64,000 bases of DNA, from NCBI GenBank assembly GCA_033439265.1, contig JAVTVX010000005.1:7388001-7452000 (forward strand). Direction: 5' to 3'. Below the pieces are notes generated by a model that was given only the letters and a program-made list of their open reading frames with translations, was not told the DNA's origin and made no database searches. The position numbers and the translations under genes are program-made. Below, one piece after another: positions 23,632-33,400 of the stretch. This DNA is from Dillenia suffruticosa (lineage: Eukaryota > Streptophyta > Magnoliopsida > Dilleniales > Dilleniaceae). Positions within the stretch are counted from its first letter, which is position 1. Each line of letters begins with the position of its first letter.

Positions 23632-25030
23632 GCTACATTGATCGTCACCAGCACCTCTTCTTTGTTAAAGTCTGACGCCAATCTTGGGTCCACTAAATCC
23701 AATAGACTGTCATTTGCCTTTAAAAGGAGTGCCTACCATGAAAAAGTGCAAAAATGAGAAAGTGGTAAGACCATTGTATTTGGAAGTCTAAGCTCCGAAA
23801 AATTCAATATCATCCATGAACATGGATTACTATTCTCCCAAAAAAAGAAATAGATGAGAGAGGTGCATGTCAATCTGTGTACTAAGCTATTTCACGAGTG
23901 AAACAACATAATATCTCTCTTGGGTTCCTGTCCCATGTGAAGATTGCTTAAGAGGGCAGAAACATGAGCCTTCCAAGGAAGCCTCCTGTCATATATATTG
24001 TCAATTTAAGTAAGAGGCAGAAAATGAGTGAGAGCAAACTATCAAACTAACCCAATCAAGCAGGAAGAAGTCATCCTTTCTTTTGTAATTTGTGTTGCAC
24101 CTTCCACTAACAGTTTCCAACACCACAATTCCATGTACTCGTACACGAGCAACAACTGGTTTGATTCAACACAACATCCATAGAGCTTCACAAGATGAGG
24201 GTGTTGTAGAGCTGAAATCATCCCTATCTCATTCACAAACTCGCGGTTACCCTGTTTTGATTTTGAAGAAAGCTGCTTTACCGCAATTATGGTGCCATCC
24301 GATAATAGCCCCTACAATGACATATATAATCTTAGATCTTTTTCTCAGATATGAATTAGCTGCTAAAAGGAAATAAATTGTCAGCAATTATCTCTTCTTG
24401 GGATACCTTATACACAGAACCAAAACCACCTTCTCCAATCTTATTAGCAGCATCAAAGTTGTTTGTGGCAGCTTTTATTTGCCTTAAGGTAAATGAACCA
24501 GTTTGCAGCTCTAAACCCCTTAAGTCTGTGGGAGAAGCTTCATTTATAAGAAACATTGTCCAGAATAAGCTATAAAAGTTAAGACACATTAGTCATGCAA
24601 CTTGACATTATAGTGGCAACCAAGTATTCTCCAGTAACCCAACAAACTAGCTACCAACCGATCCCAAACAGTCGGTAGATAACCTTATAAACAAAATATG
24701 TTGCTTTTGGATGCAAGATAGTAGTGGGAACAACAGGGATGGCAAACATGGGATCAGGAAATATTTGAACCATATGAGATCATGCTATTTTAGCTCCCAC
24801 GAGCATATAAATATCATAAAATCAACCTCAAAATACCTTCTTCCATTGTGTTCTTGCATCCAAGACAGCCTTTCCACCACAAGATGCCCAAAACAATGAC
24901 AATAACAGATACAACTGCAACCACAATTCCGACAACAGCTCCAGCAGACAAAACATTACCTTTTTCTACAGGAACAGGAAACTGCATAAAGATTAAATAG
25001 TAGATCAGGATGAGATGACCAATAAAGATA
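23632..25030 (-). pseudogene. Receptor kinase array copy 1: kinase core and TM exons, catalytic loop deleted
   Basis: Continues copy 1 beyond the solo LTR. The order on the minus strand is: TM exon (24837-24980), P-loop exon (24407-24525, KIGEGGFGSVYK), Lys/alpha-C exon (part, 24133-24311, [20 protein letters not shown]), then a direct fusion at about 24130-24133 to the APE-side exon (24052-24132), then the last exon (23632-23732). The fusion removed about 0.7 kb including the whole exon with HRD and DFG, so no active kinase is possible. The TM exon acceptor lost two bases. Malectin and LRR exons are absent: homology stops at about 25030, at a LINE fragment. Confidence 0.9.
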
Positions 25031-25520
25031 CAACAACAACAACAGCCTAACCTTTAATCCCAATATTTTGGGTCCGTCATTTGAGAGACAAGAATGGAGA
25101 TGATTTAAAAAAATAAATAAATAAATAAATAATAATAAAAAATAAACAAATAAATACATATAATATAATGGTTTAATTTAACTTGTGCGGATTGTTCTAT
25201 ACCACTCATTTATTTCCAAAGCCATCTTTTTATCTAGACCCTTAGATATCATATCTTTTCAGATAATTTGCATTCAAGTTTTAAGCAATTTATCTCTACG
25301 TTTTACTATATCTCCTATACTTAAGTTCTCAATTCTTCTAATTGGTGGTCTTTGGGTCTTCTTTGTATATACCCAAATCATCTCAAATAACACTCTCGCA
25401 TCTTATCAACAACTAAACTAATTTCCAACTTGTTACGAATTTTTTCATTTCTAATTCTATCTTTTCTAGTTTTGTCACACATCCATCTATCTCCTGACTG
25501 GTGCGTCTTTTATTGTTGAT
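25031..25520 (-). mobile_element. RTE-clade LINE, 3'-end fragment
   Basis: Minus-strand translation at about 25340-25490 reads RWMCDKTRKDRIRNEKIRNK and then LEISLVVDKMRECYLR, stop, FGYIQRRPKDH. This is the well-known C-terminal end of plant RTE (BovB-like) LINE reverse transcriptase ORFs (MCGHTRxDxIRNxxIR...RWFGHVxRR). The 3' end at 25031-25080 has the CAACAACAACAA stretch and the TCCCAATATTTTGGGTC block typical of this clade. An in-frame stop and 5' truncation show it is dead. It marks the boundary of kinase copy 1. Confidence 0.88.
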
Positions 25521-28250
25521 AACTTTTAACAATGGTTTCTTTTTGTCTATACCGACGTTTTTTATAAAACCGTAAGGAAATATATACATATTTAAACGGT
25601 ATAAATTATAACGTTAAGAAAAGTTTATAAACCGTGAGTAAAGTTAACACAGTCATCGATAAAAATGATATTCAATTTTTGATAGTTATCATTTGTCGTT
25701 AGTAAATATAACATTTTTAAGAACGGTTTGAAAATAATCAGGTCTACTGGATTTACTTAACCATACCATCTGTATAAATCTATAATTATGATAACTTGTA
25801 TTCTACTATTTGTAAATATTATATGTCTATATATATTTATATAATTTTTAGAAATAGTTTAAAATTTTAGAGTTAATGTAGGAGAAAATAATTTATGATA
25901 ACGTGTGTTATGTGTGTTGTAATACATTATAACCTGTGATATTATAATTTATGATAAATAATGGTAACAACTGATAAGTAGTGGTAAAATATTATAATAC
26001 GCTATAACTTGTAATAAGTAGTGATAATAATTTACTAAAAGTCTGTAAAAGTATAAAAAATTTATAAAAAAAATTAGAATTATCTTGAGATACACAATAT
26101 ACTATTTTCTAATAATACATACATAATATTAGTACTATATATATTATTATAAATTATAAATTATTGGAGAATATATGTTAGTTAATATTAATTTAAATTC
26201 TCTTATATTAATAATTTAAAATTTTAAAATATTTTTGTATAAAAAAAAAAGAAAAAAGAAAAGTAGAAAAAAGTGTGGAAGGTTGAGAGAAAAAAAGAAA
26301 AAAAAAAAAAGAGAGTGAGATAGAGTCAAACTCCACAGTTCTAATTTAATCAAATTTCTCTTTTTCGCGCCAAAAATATTTTGTTTCTTTATTCCAATTT
26401 AATTATTTTTTTGTCAAAAACAATTAATTCATTTTAGACAATTCAAAACAATGATTTCTTTTTTGATGCCACATCACAAATTAACAATCAAATTTGATCA
26501 AGTACCAAAAAATTTTATTATTTTATTTTAAATTCAAACAACTCAATTCTTACAAAAATTGAAGGTATAATGCATAGTAACAAATGGTAACAAATAGTAA
26601 TAGCTAGTAACAAGTGATATAATACGTATATTTAATTTGAAAAATATTATTACAATCGTTGGATTAATGAGTGATAATGAAAGTAAAAAAAATTATAAAA
26701 AATTTAGAATTATTTTCAAATACAAATGTACTATTTTCTAATAATATAATAATAATATTCGTAAATTATTACATAATACATTCATATTACTATATATATT
26801 ATTATAAATTATAAATTATATTATTCTTGAATAGAGAATATATGTTAGTAATAATATAAAATCATAATTATTAATATTAATTTATCAACTGCTCCGCACG
26901 CCAAAATGATAGAACATATTGGTGGAGTGCGCTTGAAATAAACATATTGGTGGAATTATCAACATTATATGATTTTATATAAATTTCAAAAAGAAAAATT
27001 ATTTAATATACAAATTTAGTCTTTTAAAATTTTTCAATGATAAATTCACAAATTCACTCCAAAATCAAAGACAATTAAACAATGATCTTTGACGCCACAT
27101 CATAAATTGGTAGTTAAATTTGATAAAACTTTAAAATATTTTATCATTTTTTTTTTCAAAATCAAGCAATTGGTGGCAAATTTTGTGAAAATTTGAAAAA
27201 CATTTTATCATTTTATTTTGGAATCAATGTACCCACCAAAAACTTTTTATTTATTTTTTATTTTGAAACGAAATTTAATTTTGGCGCCAATTATATTTCT
27301 CTTTTCTTTTTTTACTCTCTTTACTTGCTTTTATTTAAACAAAAATAATATAAAATCGCTAAATTAAATTTAACTTGCCTATTTATTTATGTTAACGAAA
27401 TCAAACCACCTTATCATAATATAAATATAAAATTTATTATCGCATTATAATATGATTACAACATAAGGTGATTTTGGCAAAATTAATCAAACCACCTTAC
27501 TATTAAATGTGATGCCTTTCAAAAAATTAAGCCGAAAAGTTTAGATTATTTAGATAAAGCAAGATTATTTTGTGTTACTTTACATTAACGAAATTAGCAT
27601 GATAAACCAAGAGATATTAAATCTAAATATGTGACATGATAATAAATGTATTTTTTTAAGATTGGTTACTTTAATAATCATCTAATTAGATTAATATATC
27701 TATTAAATATATCTATCCAAGAATAATATTACTAGTGCAACATAAATTTTATCTTGATTCCTAATGATATTAATTTTGTCTTGCGTCTAAGAGTAGAAAT
27801 GGTAATTGAGCAAAATAAAAGTGACATCTTTTCTATTATTTCTATCATATTACATCATTTATGTACAGAAAAGAATAATGATATTGTTAGTGGGTGAGAA
27901 GGAGACTACTAGTGTGCAGTACAACTAATACACACGAGAGAAGAAAATGATATTGTTAATGGGTATTACTATTAGTTAATGTTACACAACTTGATATTAT
28001 TCTCTTAAATATTATTGTTAATCGATATTATTAGCGTGGTTTATTGTCTAATTTTATACATAATCTGGATATTATTCTCTTACAATCTTTTGACTTGTAA
28101 CAAGTATAAATTTTAAAATATTTTTTTACGATATAAAATGCTAAATTTTTTATTTTAGCGTAGGAAATGTAATTTTATTTACATATTATCGAATCATTTT
28201 ACATTTTTATATTTTTTCTCTATTTTATTCGGTGTATCATGGTATAATAT
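25521..28250. other. AT-rich intergenic DNA with scattered GTAAC-type repeats
   Basis: No gene recognised on either strand. The stretch holds scattered short motifs such as GGTAACAA, AAGTAGTGGTAA and TAACTTGTAATAAGTAG (25880-26040 and 26570-26640), AT runs, and A-rich tracts (26240-26310). The motifs recur at 28250-28440 and 36090-36790, on both sides of the young copia element, so they may belong to one host element that the copia split. That is inference only. Confidence 0.5.
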
Positions 28251-28256
28251 ATAGTA

Positions 28257-28440
28257 ACAAATGGTAACAAATAATAACAACTGGTAACAAGTGATATTCT
28301 TATAACAAGTGATAAGTGGTAATAAGTACAGTAACAATGTAGACAAGCGGTAATTAATGGTAATAACCGGTAACAAGTGATATTCTTATAACAAGGGGTA
28401 AATGGTAGCAAGTGCAGTAACAATGTAGTAATAATGTTAA
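28257..28440. repeat. Tandem duplication of a GTAACAAGTG block
   Basis: GGTAACAAGTGATATTCTTA, followed by TAACAAG-GGTAA/GTGATAAG variants and CAGTAACAATGTAG, occurs twice with a spacing of about 86 bp (first copy near 28280, second near 28368). ORFs reported on the minus strand here are repeat artefacts. Confidence 0.8.
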
Positions 28441-29120
28441 TAAAAACAAAAATACAAAAAAAATCAAATAAAAAAATTAAAAAAATAAAATTGATGATAT
28501 AATAATAAAAAGAGCGGTAAAATAAAATTAAATTAAAAAACACTATACACCAGTAGGGATAGGTGTATTTATGTATTCATGGAGAGAGTAATGAAAATAT
28601 ACATAGATCTAATATATCCAATTACATAATAATTTTTTTACCATAATAAGTTTGGCATGAATGATTCATTCAATCATTTACAAATTTGTATGATTAGAAA
28701 TAAACCAACTATGTGGAGAAGAATAAGTTTCATGAATTATTTTAAAATATCAAAAAATTAATATATCCAAATTGTGTACTATATTAATTTTAAATATTTT
28801 TACATATGACATATTAGTGGTTGAGATATGGTTGGAGTTGGTGGAATATGTGTGTGTGATATATGGAAGTTGTGTGTGAAAATTGTGTGGAGTATGAAAT
28901 ATGAAAAATTAAATTTTTATTTATTGCGGATTATGTTTCGTAATTACAAATTGTGATCGAATTTGAGACCTAAGATACAATAAATACAACATTTAGTGTT
29001 TTTCGTTAATTATACCAATATAATTAATTATACCATTATATACAATTACATTAATTGTCGTATTTTCAAATTATATTCAATAAATTTTTAAAACTATAAC
29101 ACTATATTATATAAATTATT
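28441..29120. other. AT-rich spacer left of the young copia element
   Basis: No gene, RNA or repeat family recognised. Contains GTGTGTG-rich stretches around 28840-28880. Confidence 0.4.
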
Positions 29121-29125
29121 AATTT
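29121..29125. repeat. Target site duplication of young copia, left copy (AATTT)
   Basis: AATTT directly precedes the LTR start at 29126 and recurs at 35001-35005 after the second LTR. Confidence 0.9.
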
Positions 29126-29437
29126 TGTTGTGAAATATCAAGAAAATATAAGGAACTTTTGAGAGAATGAGAGAAGAATAATTTTATTTCTCTATATTTG
29201 ATTATCCCAAATGAGATTACAAAGATACCTATTTATAGGAATTTTGAGAAACAATAAAAAGACACTTCCATTAATATAATAACCCAAAAATTGAATGATC
29301 ACAAGTATACCCAAAAGCCAAAAGTTATCATGTCATTAAAGAGTAACTCAAAAGCCAATGGTCATCTTGAATTTGTTCATTCATTTGAAAAAGCACTCAT
29401 ATGAATAGACATCCACAATAAATGGTCATTTATAACA
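29126..29437 (-). mobile_element. 3' LTR of young copia element
   Basis: 312 bp, TGTTGTGAAATATC...ATTTATAACA on the plus strand. A TATAAATAG box is readable on the minus strand (29229-29237). It is identical by eye to 34689-35000. Confidence 0.95.
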
Positions 29438-29446
29438 CTCCCCCTT
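29438..29446 (-). promoter_or_regulatory. Polypurine tract (AAGGGGGAG) of young copia
   Basis: The minus strand reads AAGGGGGAG flush against the start of the 3' LTR. A second G run (CAGGGGGAGTA, near 29571-29580) lies beside the pol stop and might act as an extra tract. Confidence 0.85.
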
Positions 29447-29587
29447 GGATGTCTATCGTATAAAGAATATGCCTCGTTAAAACCTTACTAGAGAAAAACC
29501 CAGTGGGACAAAAGCCCTAGTGAAGGAAAAAGAGTACATTCTTCTTTATACATGTATTTCGATAGAATACTCCCCCTGTTAAAGATA

Positions 29588-32500
29588 TTACTTGATGTCT
29601 CTATAAAGCCGCATTCCAATCTTATAGATCAACTTCTTAAATGCTGTAGTGGGTAATGCTTTTGTGAATAAATCTGCAGGATTCTCGCTTGATTGAATTT
29701 TCTGTACGTCAATATCTCCGTTTTGTAGTAAATCATGTGTAAAAAATAATTTTGGAGAGATATGTTTTGTTCTATCACCTTTGATATATCCACCCTTTAA
29801 TTGAGCTATGCAAGCTGCATTATCTTCATGAAGTATTGTTGGAATCCTTTTGTTTATTAACAAACCGCATGATTCTTGAATATGATTAGTCATTGATCTG
29901 AGCCATACACACTCACGACTTGCCTCATGAATTGCAATTATTTCAGCATGATTTGATGAGGTAGCAGTTATTGTTTGCTTCATAAATCTCCAAGATATTG
30001 CTGTGCCACCATATGTAAATACATAACCCGTTTGTGACTTAGCTTTGTGTGGATCTGATAGATATCCTGCATTTGCATACCCAATTAATTGTGCATTTGG
30101 TTCATAAGGGTAAAATAGACCCATATCAATTGTTCCACGGAGATATCGAAAAATATGTTTAATTCCGTTCCAATGTCTTCTGGTTGGAGCAGAACTGTAT
30201 CTTGCTAATAAATTTACAGCAAAGGCAATATCGGGTCGTGTGTTATTAGCAAGGTACATTAAAGCACCAATTGCACTTAAGTATGGCATTTCAGGACCAA
30301 GAATCTTCTCATTGTCATCCCGAGGACGAAAAGGATCCTTTTGTATATCAAGTGACCGAACAACCATTGGGCTGGTTAATGGGTATGAATTGTCCATATT
30401 AAATCGTTTCAAAACTTTATTAGTATAAGTTGATTGATGAACAAAAATCTCATTCTTTAAATACTCAAACTGCAGGCCGAGACAAAATGTAGTTTTACCG
30501 AGATCTTTCATTTCGAACTCTTTCTTTAAATAATTTATTGCATTAGAGATCTCTTCAGGAGTGCCAATAATATTTAAGTCATCAACATAAACAGCGATTA
30601 TTACAAAACTATGTCCAGACTTCTTTATAAAAACACATGGGCAAATATGGTTATTTGTATAACCCTCTTTCAACAAATATTCATTAAGACGATTGTACCA
30701 CATTCGCCCTGATTGCTTTAAACCATACAAAGATCTTTGTAATTTAATAGAATATAATTCTCGAGAATTGCATGCGTCTGGCATCTTTAGTCCTTCTGGG
30801 ACTTTTATGTATATGTCATTATCTAGTGCACCATATAAATATGCTGTAACGACATCCATCATTTGCATATGAAGTTTTTTCTGTGCTACTAAACCAATAA
30901 GATAACGAAAAGTAATAGCATCCATTACAGGAGAATATGTCTCTTCATAGTCAATTCCAGGTCTTTGCGAAAAGCCTTGTGCAACTAGTCGAGCTTTGTA
31001 TCGCACAATTTCATTTTTCTCATTTCTTTTTCGCACGAATACCCATTTATATCCTATTGGTTTAACACCTTCAGGTGTTTTGACAATGGGCCCAAAAACT
31101 TCACGTTTTGAGAGAGATGTCAGTTCTGTTTGAATTGCTTCCTTCCATTTTGGCCAATCCTCTCTTGATTGACATTCCTTTAAATTTGTGGGTTCAAAGT
31201 CCTCATTTTCACTCAAAATATCAATTGCCACATTGTATGCAAATATATCATCAATATTTGTATTTGTTCGATCCCATGTCTTCATTGTAGAAATATAATT
31301 TATCGATATTTTTTGATTATCTATTTCAACTTCTTCTGGAAGTTTTTCTTCTTGGATCGAATCTTTCCCTTTTTCTCTACGATCAATTTGTTCATTTATT
31401 CCTCTTTTCTTTCGAGGGTTTTTATCCTTAAAACCCATTGGTCTTCCACGCTTCAGGCATGGTTTAGGTTCATTTGTTGGGAGGGGTCCTTCAGAGACAT
31501 CAATTCTGATAGGGGCATTTTCTGCTGGAACTTGTGATTTCGTTACTCGCTTTGGATCAGAAAATTTATCTGGCAATTGATTTGCAATCTGTTGCAAATG
31601 AATGATCCGTTGAACTTCTAGGTCACACTGTTTTGTGCGATGATCAAAATGACATAGGGATGGATTACTCCAGGTAATCTCTTTTTCCACCTTTCCCTTT
31701 CTAGTATCACCCCCTAAGGTTGGAAAAAATGTCTCATCAAACCGACAATCAAGAAATCTAGCGGTAAAAATATCTCCTGTCATGGGTTCAAGATATTTGA
31801 TAATGGAAGGAGAATCATAACCAATATAAATGCCTAATTTCCTTTGAGACCCCATTTTTGTTCTGTGAGGGGGAGCAATAGGGACATAAACTGCGCATCC
31901 AAAAGTTCGTAAATGAGAGATATTAGGTTCTCTTCCAGAGACCAATTGAAAAGGAGAAGTTTGAGAACTAGTGGGTCGGATGCGAACTAGTGTTGCTGCA
32001 TGTAAAATTGCATGTCCCCAAGCGTGAATGGGAAGCTTGGATTTTAAAAGTAATGGTCTCGCTATTAATTGAAGACGTTTAATAAATGACTCTGCTAGGC
32101 CATTTTGGGTATGAACATAAGCTACAGGATGTTCAACCTTTATACCAATGGACATGCAATAGTCATTAAATGCTTGAGATGTAAATTCTCCAGCATTATC
32201 AAGGCGGATTGCTTTGATGGGATAATCAGGGAATTGTGCTCGTAATCGAATTATCTGACCAAGTAATCTCGAAAACGCCAGGTTCCGAGTTGATAATAAG
32301 CACACATGTGACCATCTTGTAGATGCATCTATTAAAACCATAAAATATCTAAATGGTCCACATGGTGGGTGAATTGGTCCACATATATCACCTTGAATTC
32401 GATTTAAAAATGTAGGGCATTCAAAATCAATCTTACTTGGTGATGGCTTTACTATTAATTTGCCTTGATAACATGCAACACATGAGAATTCATTCGATTG

Positions 32501-33058
32501 AAGAATCTTCAGGTTCTTCAATGGATGTCCAGAAGAATGTTTCATAATTCGTCGCATCATTACAGATCCAGGATGACCCAATCTATCATGCCATAAAAGG
32601 AATTCGTTTTGACTAGTAAACTTCTGGTTTACTATGACATTTATTTCAATTGGCTTAATGTATGTATAATAAAGACCCGAAGAGAAGACAGATAGTCTTT
32701 CCAAAACTTGTTTTTGTCCTATTTTATCATTAGTAATGCACAAATACTCATTTTTTCCCATATTGGTTGTTTCTACATGATAGCCATTGAGGCGAATATC
32801 TTTAAAACTTAATAAATTTCGGTAGGACTTGGGTGAAAATAATGCATTACTGATCAAGAAATTTGTTCCTTCTGGTAGTAAAATGTTTGCTCTTCCGGAG
32901 CCTTCGATTAAGGTTACACTACCAGATATAGTATTCACATTTTGTTTTTTCATGATGAGCTGAGAGAAATATCTTTTACTTTTGAGAATTGTATGTGTAG
33001 TTGCACTGTCTATAAGACAGAGATCCTCATCTTCGATATTTGATCCAATAATATCCAT
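29588..33058 (-). CDS. pol: Ty1/copia Pol polyprotein, intact ORF (1156 aa)
   Basis: One open frame from ATG at 33058 to the stop at 29588. Protease: LIDSATTHTIL near residues 16-26 (D-S-A where many have D-S-G/A). Integrase zinc region: WHDRLGHPG...FSCVACYQGK (about 156-200). Integrase catalytic Asp, Asp, Glu in QGDICGP, RLDNAGEF and NGLAESF. RT: YKWVFVRKRNEKNEIVRYKA to the YVDD motif (AVYVDDLNIIG). RNase H follows with ITATSSNHAEIIAIHEASR, HEDNAACIAQ and GDRTKHISPK. The first RNase H Asp (family: YADAGYLSD) is Asn here (YANAGYLSD, codon AAT at 30073-30071). A stop lies two codons before the ATG, so pol cannot be read from gag by simple readthrough. Confidence 0.95.
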   Translation of the reverse strand: MDIIGSNIEDEDLCLIDSATTHTILKSKRYFSQLIMKKQNVNTISGSVTLIEGSGRANILLPEGTNFLISNALFSPKSYRNLLSFKDIRLNGYHVETTNMGKNEYLCITNDKIGQKQVLERLSVFSSGLYYTYIKPIEINVIVNQKFTSQNEFLLWHDRLGHPGSVMMRRIMKHSSGHPLKNLKILQSNEFSCVACYQGKLIVKPSPSKIDFECPTFLNRIQGDICGPIHPPCGPFRYFMVLIDASTRWSHVCLLSTRNLAFSRLLGQIIRLRAQFPDYPIKAIRLDNAGEFTSQAFNDYCMSIGIKVEHPVAYVHTQNGLAESFIKRLQLIARPLLLKSKLPIHAWGHAILHAATLVRIRPTSSQTSPFQLVSGREPNISHLRTFGCAVYVPIAPPHRTKMGSQRKLGIYIGYDSPSIIKYLEPMTGDIFTARFLDCRFDETFFPTLGGDTRKGKVEKEITWSNPSLCHFDHRTKQCDLEVQRIIHLQQIANQLPDKFSDPKRVTKSQVPAENAPIRIDVSEGPLPTNEPKPCLKRGRPMGFKDKNPRKKRGINEQIDRREKGKDSIQEEKLPEEVEIDNQKISINYISTMKTWDRTNTNIDDIFAYNVAIDILSENEDFEPTNLKECQSREDWPKWKEAIQTELTSLSKREVFGPIVKTPEGVKPIGYKWVFVRKRNEKNEIVRYKARLVAQGFSQRPGIDYEETYSPVMDAITFRYLIGLVAQKKLHMQMMDVVTAYLYGALDNDIYIKVPEGLKMPDACNSRELYSIKLQRSLYGLKQSGRMWYNRLNEYLLKEGYTNNHICPCVFIKKSGHSFVIIAVYVDDLNIIGTPEEISNAINYLKKEFEMKDLGKTTFCLGLQFEYLKNEIFVHQSTYTNKVLKRFNMDNSYPLTSPMVVRSLDIQKDPFRPRDDNEKILGPEMPYLSAIGALMYLANNTRPDIAFAVNLLARYSSAPTRRHWNGIKHIFRYLRGTIDMGLFYPYEPNAQLIGYANAGYLSDPHKAKSQTGYVFTYGGTAISWRFMKQTITATSSNHAEIIAIHEASRECVWLRSMTNHIQESCGLLINKRIPTILHEDNAACIAQLKGGYIKGDRTKHISPKLFFTHDLLQNGDIDVQKIQSSENPADLFTKALPTTAFKKLIYKIGMRLYRDIK

Positions 33059-33138
33059 AGGTCAAATAAATAAATAAATAAACAAACAATCAATAAATTT
33101 GAATTTATTATAGATATTGAGAAATGAAAACAATTACA

Positions 33139-33400
33139 TTAATTAAAATCACCATATTCAGTATTCTCAAGAAAATCACCAACTTCTAATTGGGGTAAAT
33201 TGTCAAGACCCTCAAAAATATTATTAGGATCATTATTTTGATATAAGGCATTTGCCTCCACATTCTTATCTTTTTCCTTCAACGAGGCTTGATAAAGCTC
33301 GACAAGATGTTTTGGCGTACGACAGGTACGCGACCAATGTCCAATCACCCCACATCGGTAGCATTTATTCTCAACATTCTGGCTAGATCCACCTTTTTCT
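33139..33400 (-). CDS. Gag C-terminal part with CCHC zinc knuckle (-1 frame)
   Basis: In the frame -1 to the capsid ORF the minus strand reads KKQEKGGSSQNVENK, then the zinc knuckle CYRCGVIGHWSRTC (C-x2-C-x4-H-x4-C), then KHLVELYQASLKEKDKNVEA and an acidic tail ending EYGDFN with a stop at 33139. In relatives this region is continuous with capsid. It has no ATG of its own near the knuckle, so it would need a -1 shift or was separated by an indel. The nucleocapsid knuckle binds element RNA. Confidence 0.8.

Noticed and set aside
28194-28543. Two hydrophobic ORFs on the minus strand
   Set aside because: Translations of GTAACAAGTG repeats and AT-rich DNA; no start context or domain.
30240-31537. 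Plus-strand ORFs of 60-74 residues
   Set aside because: Antisense shadows of the intact pol ORF of the young copia element.
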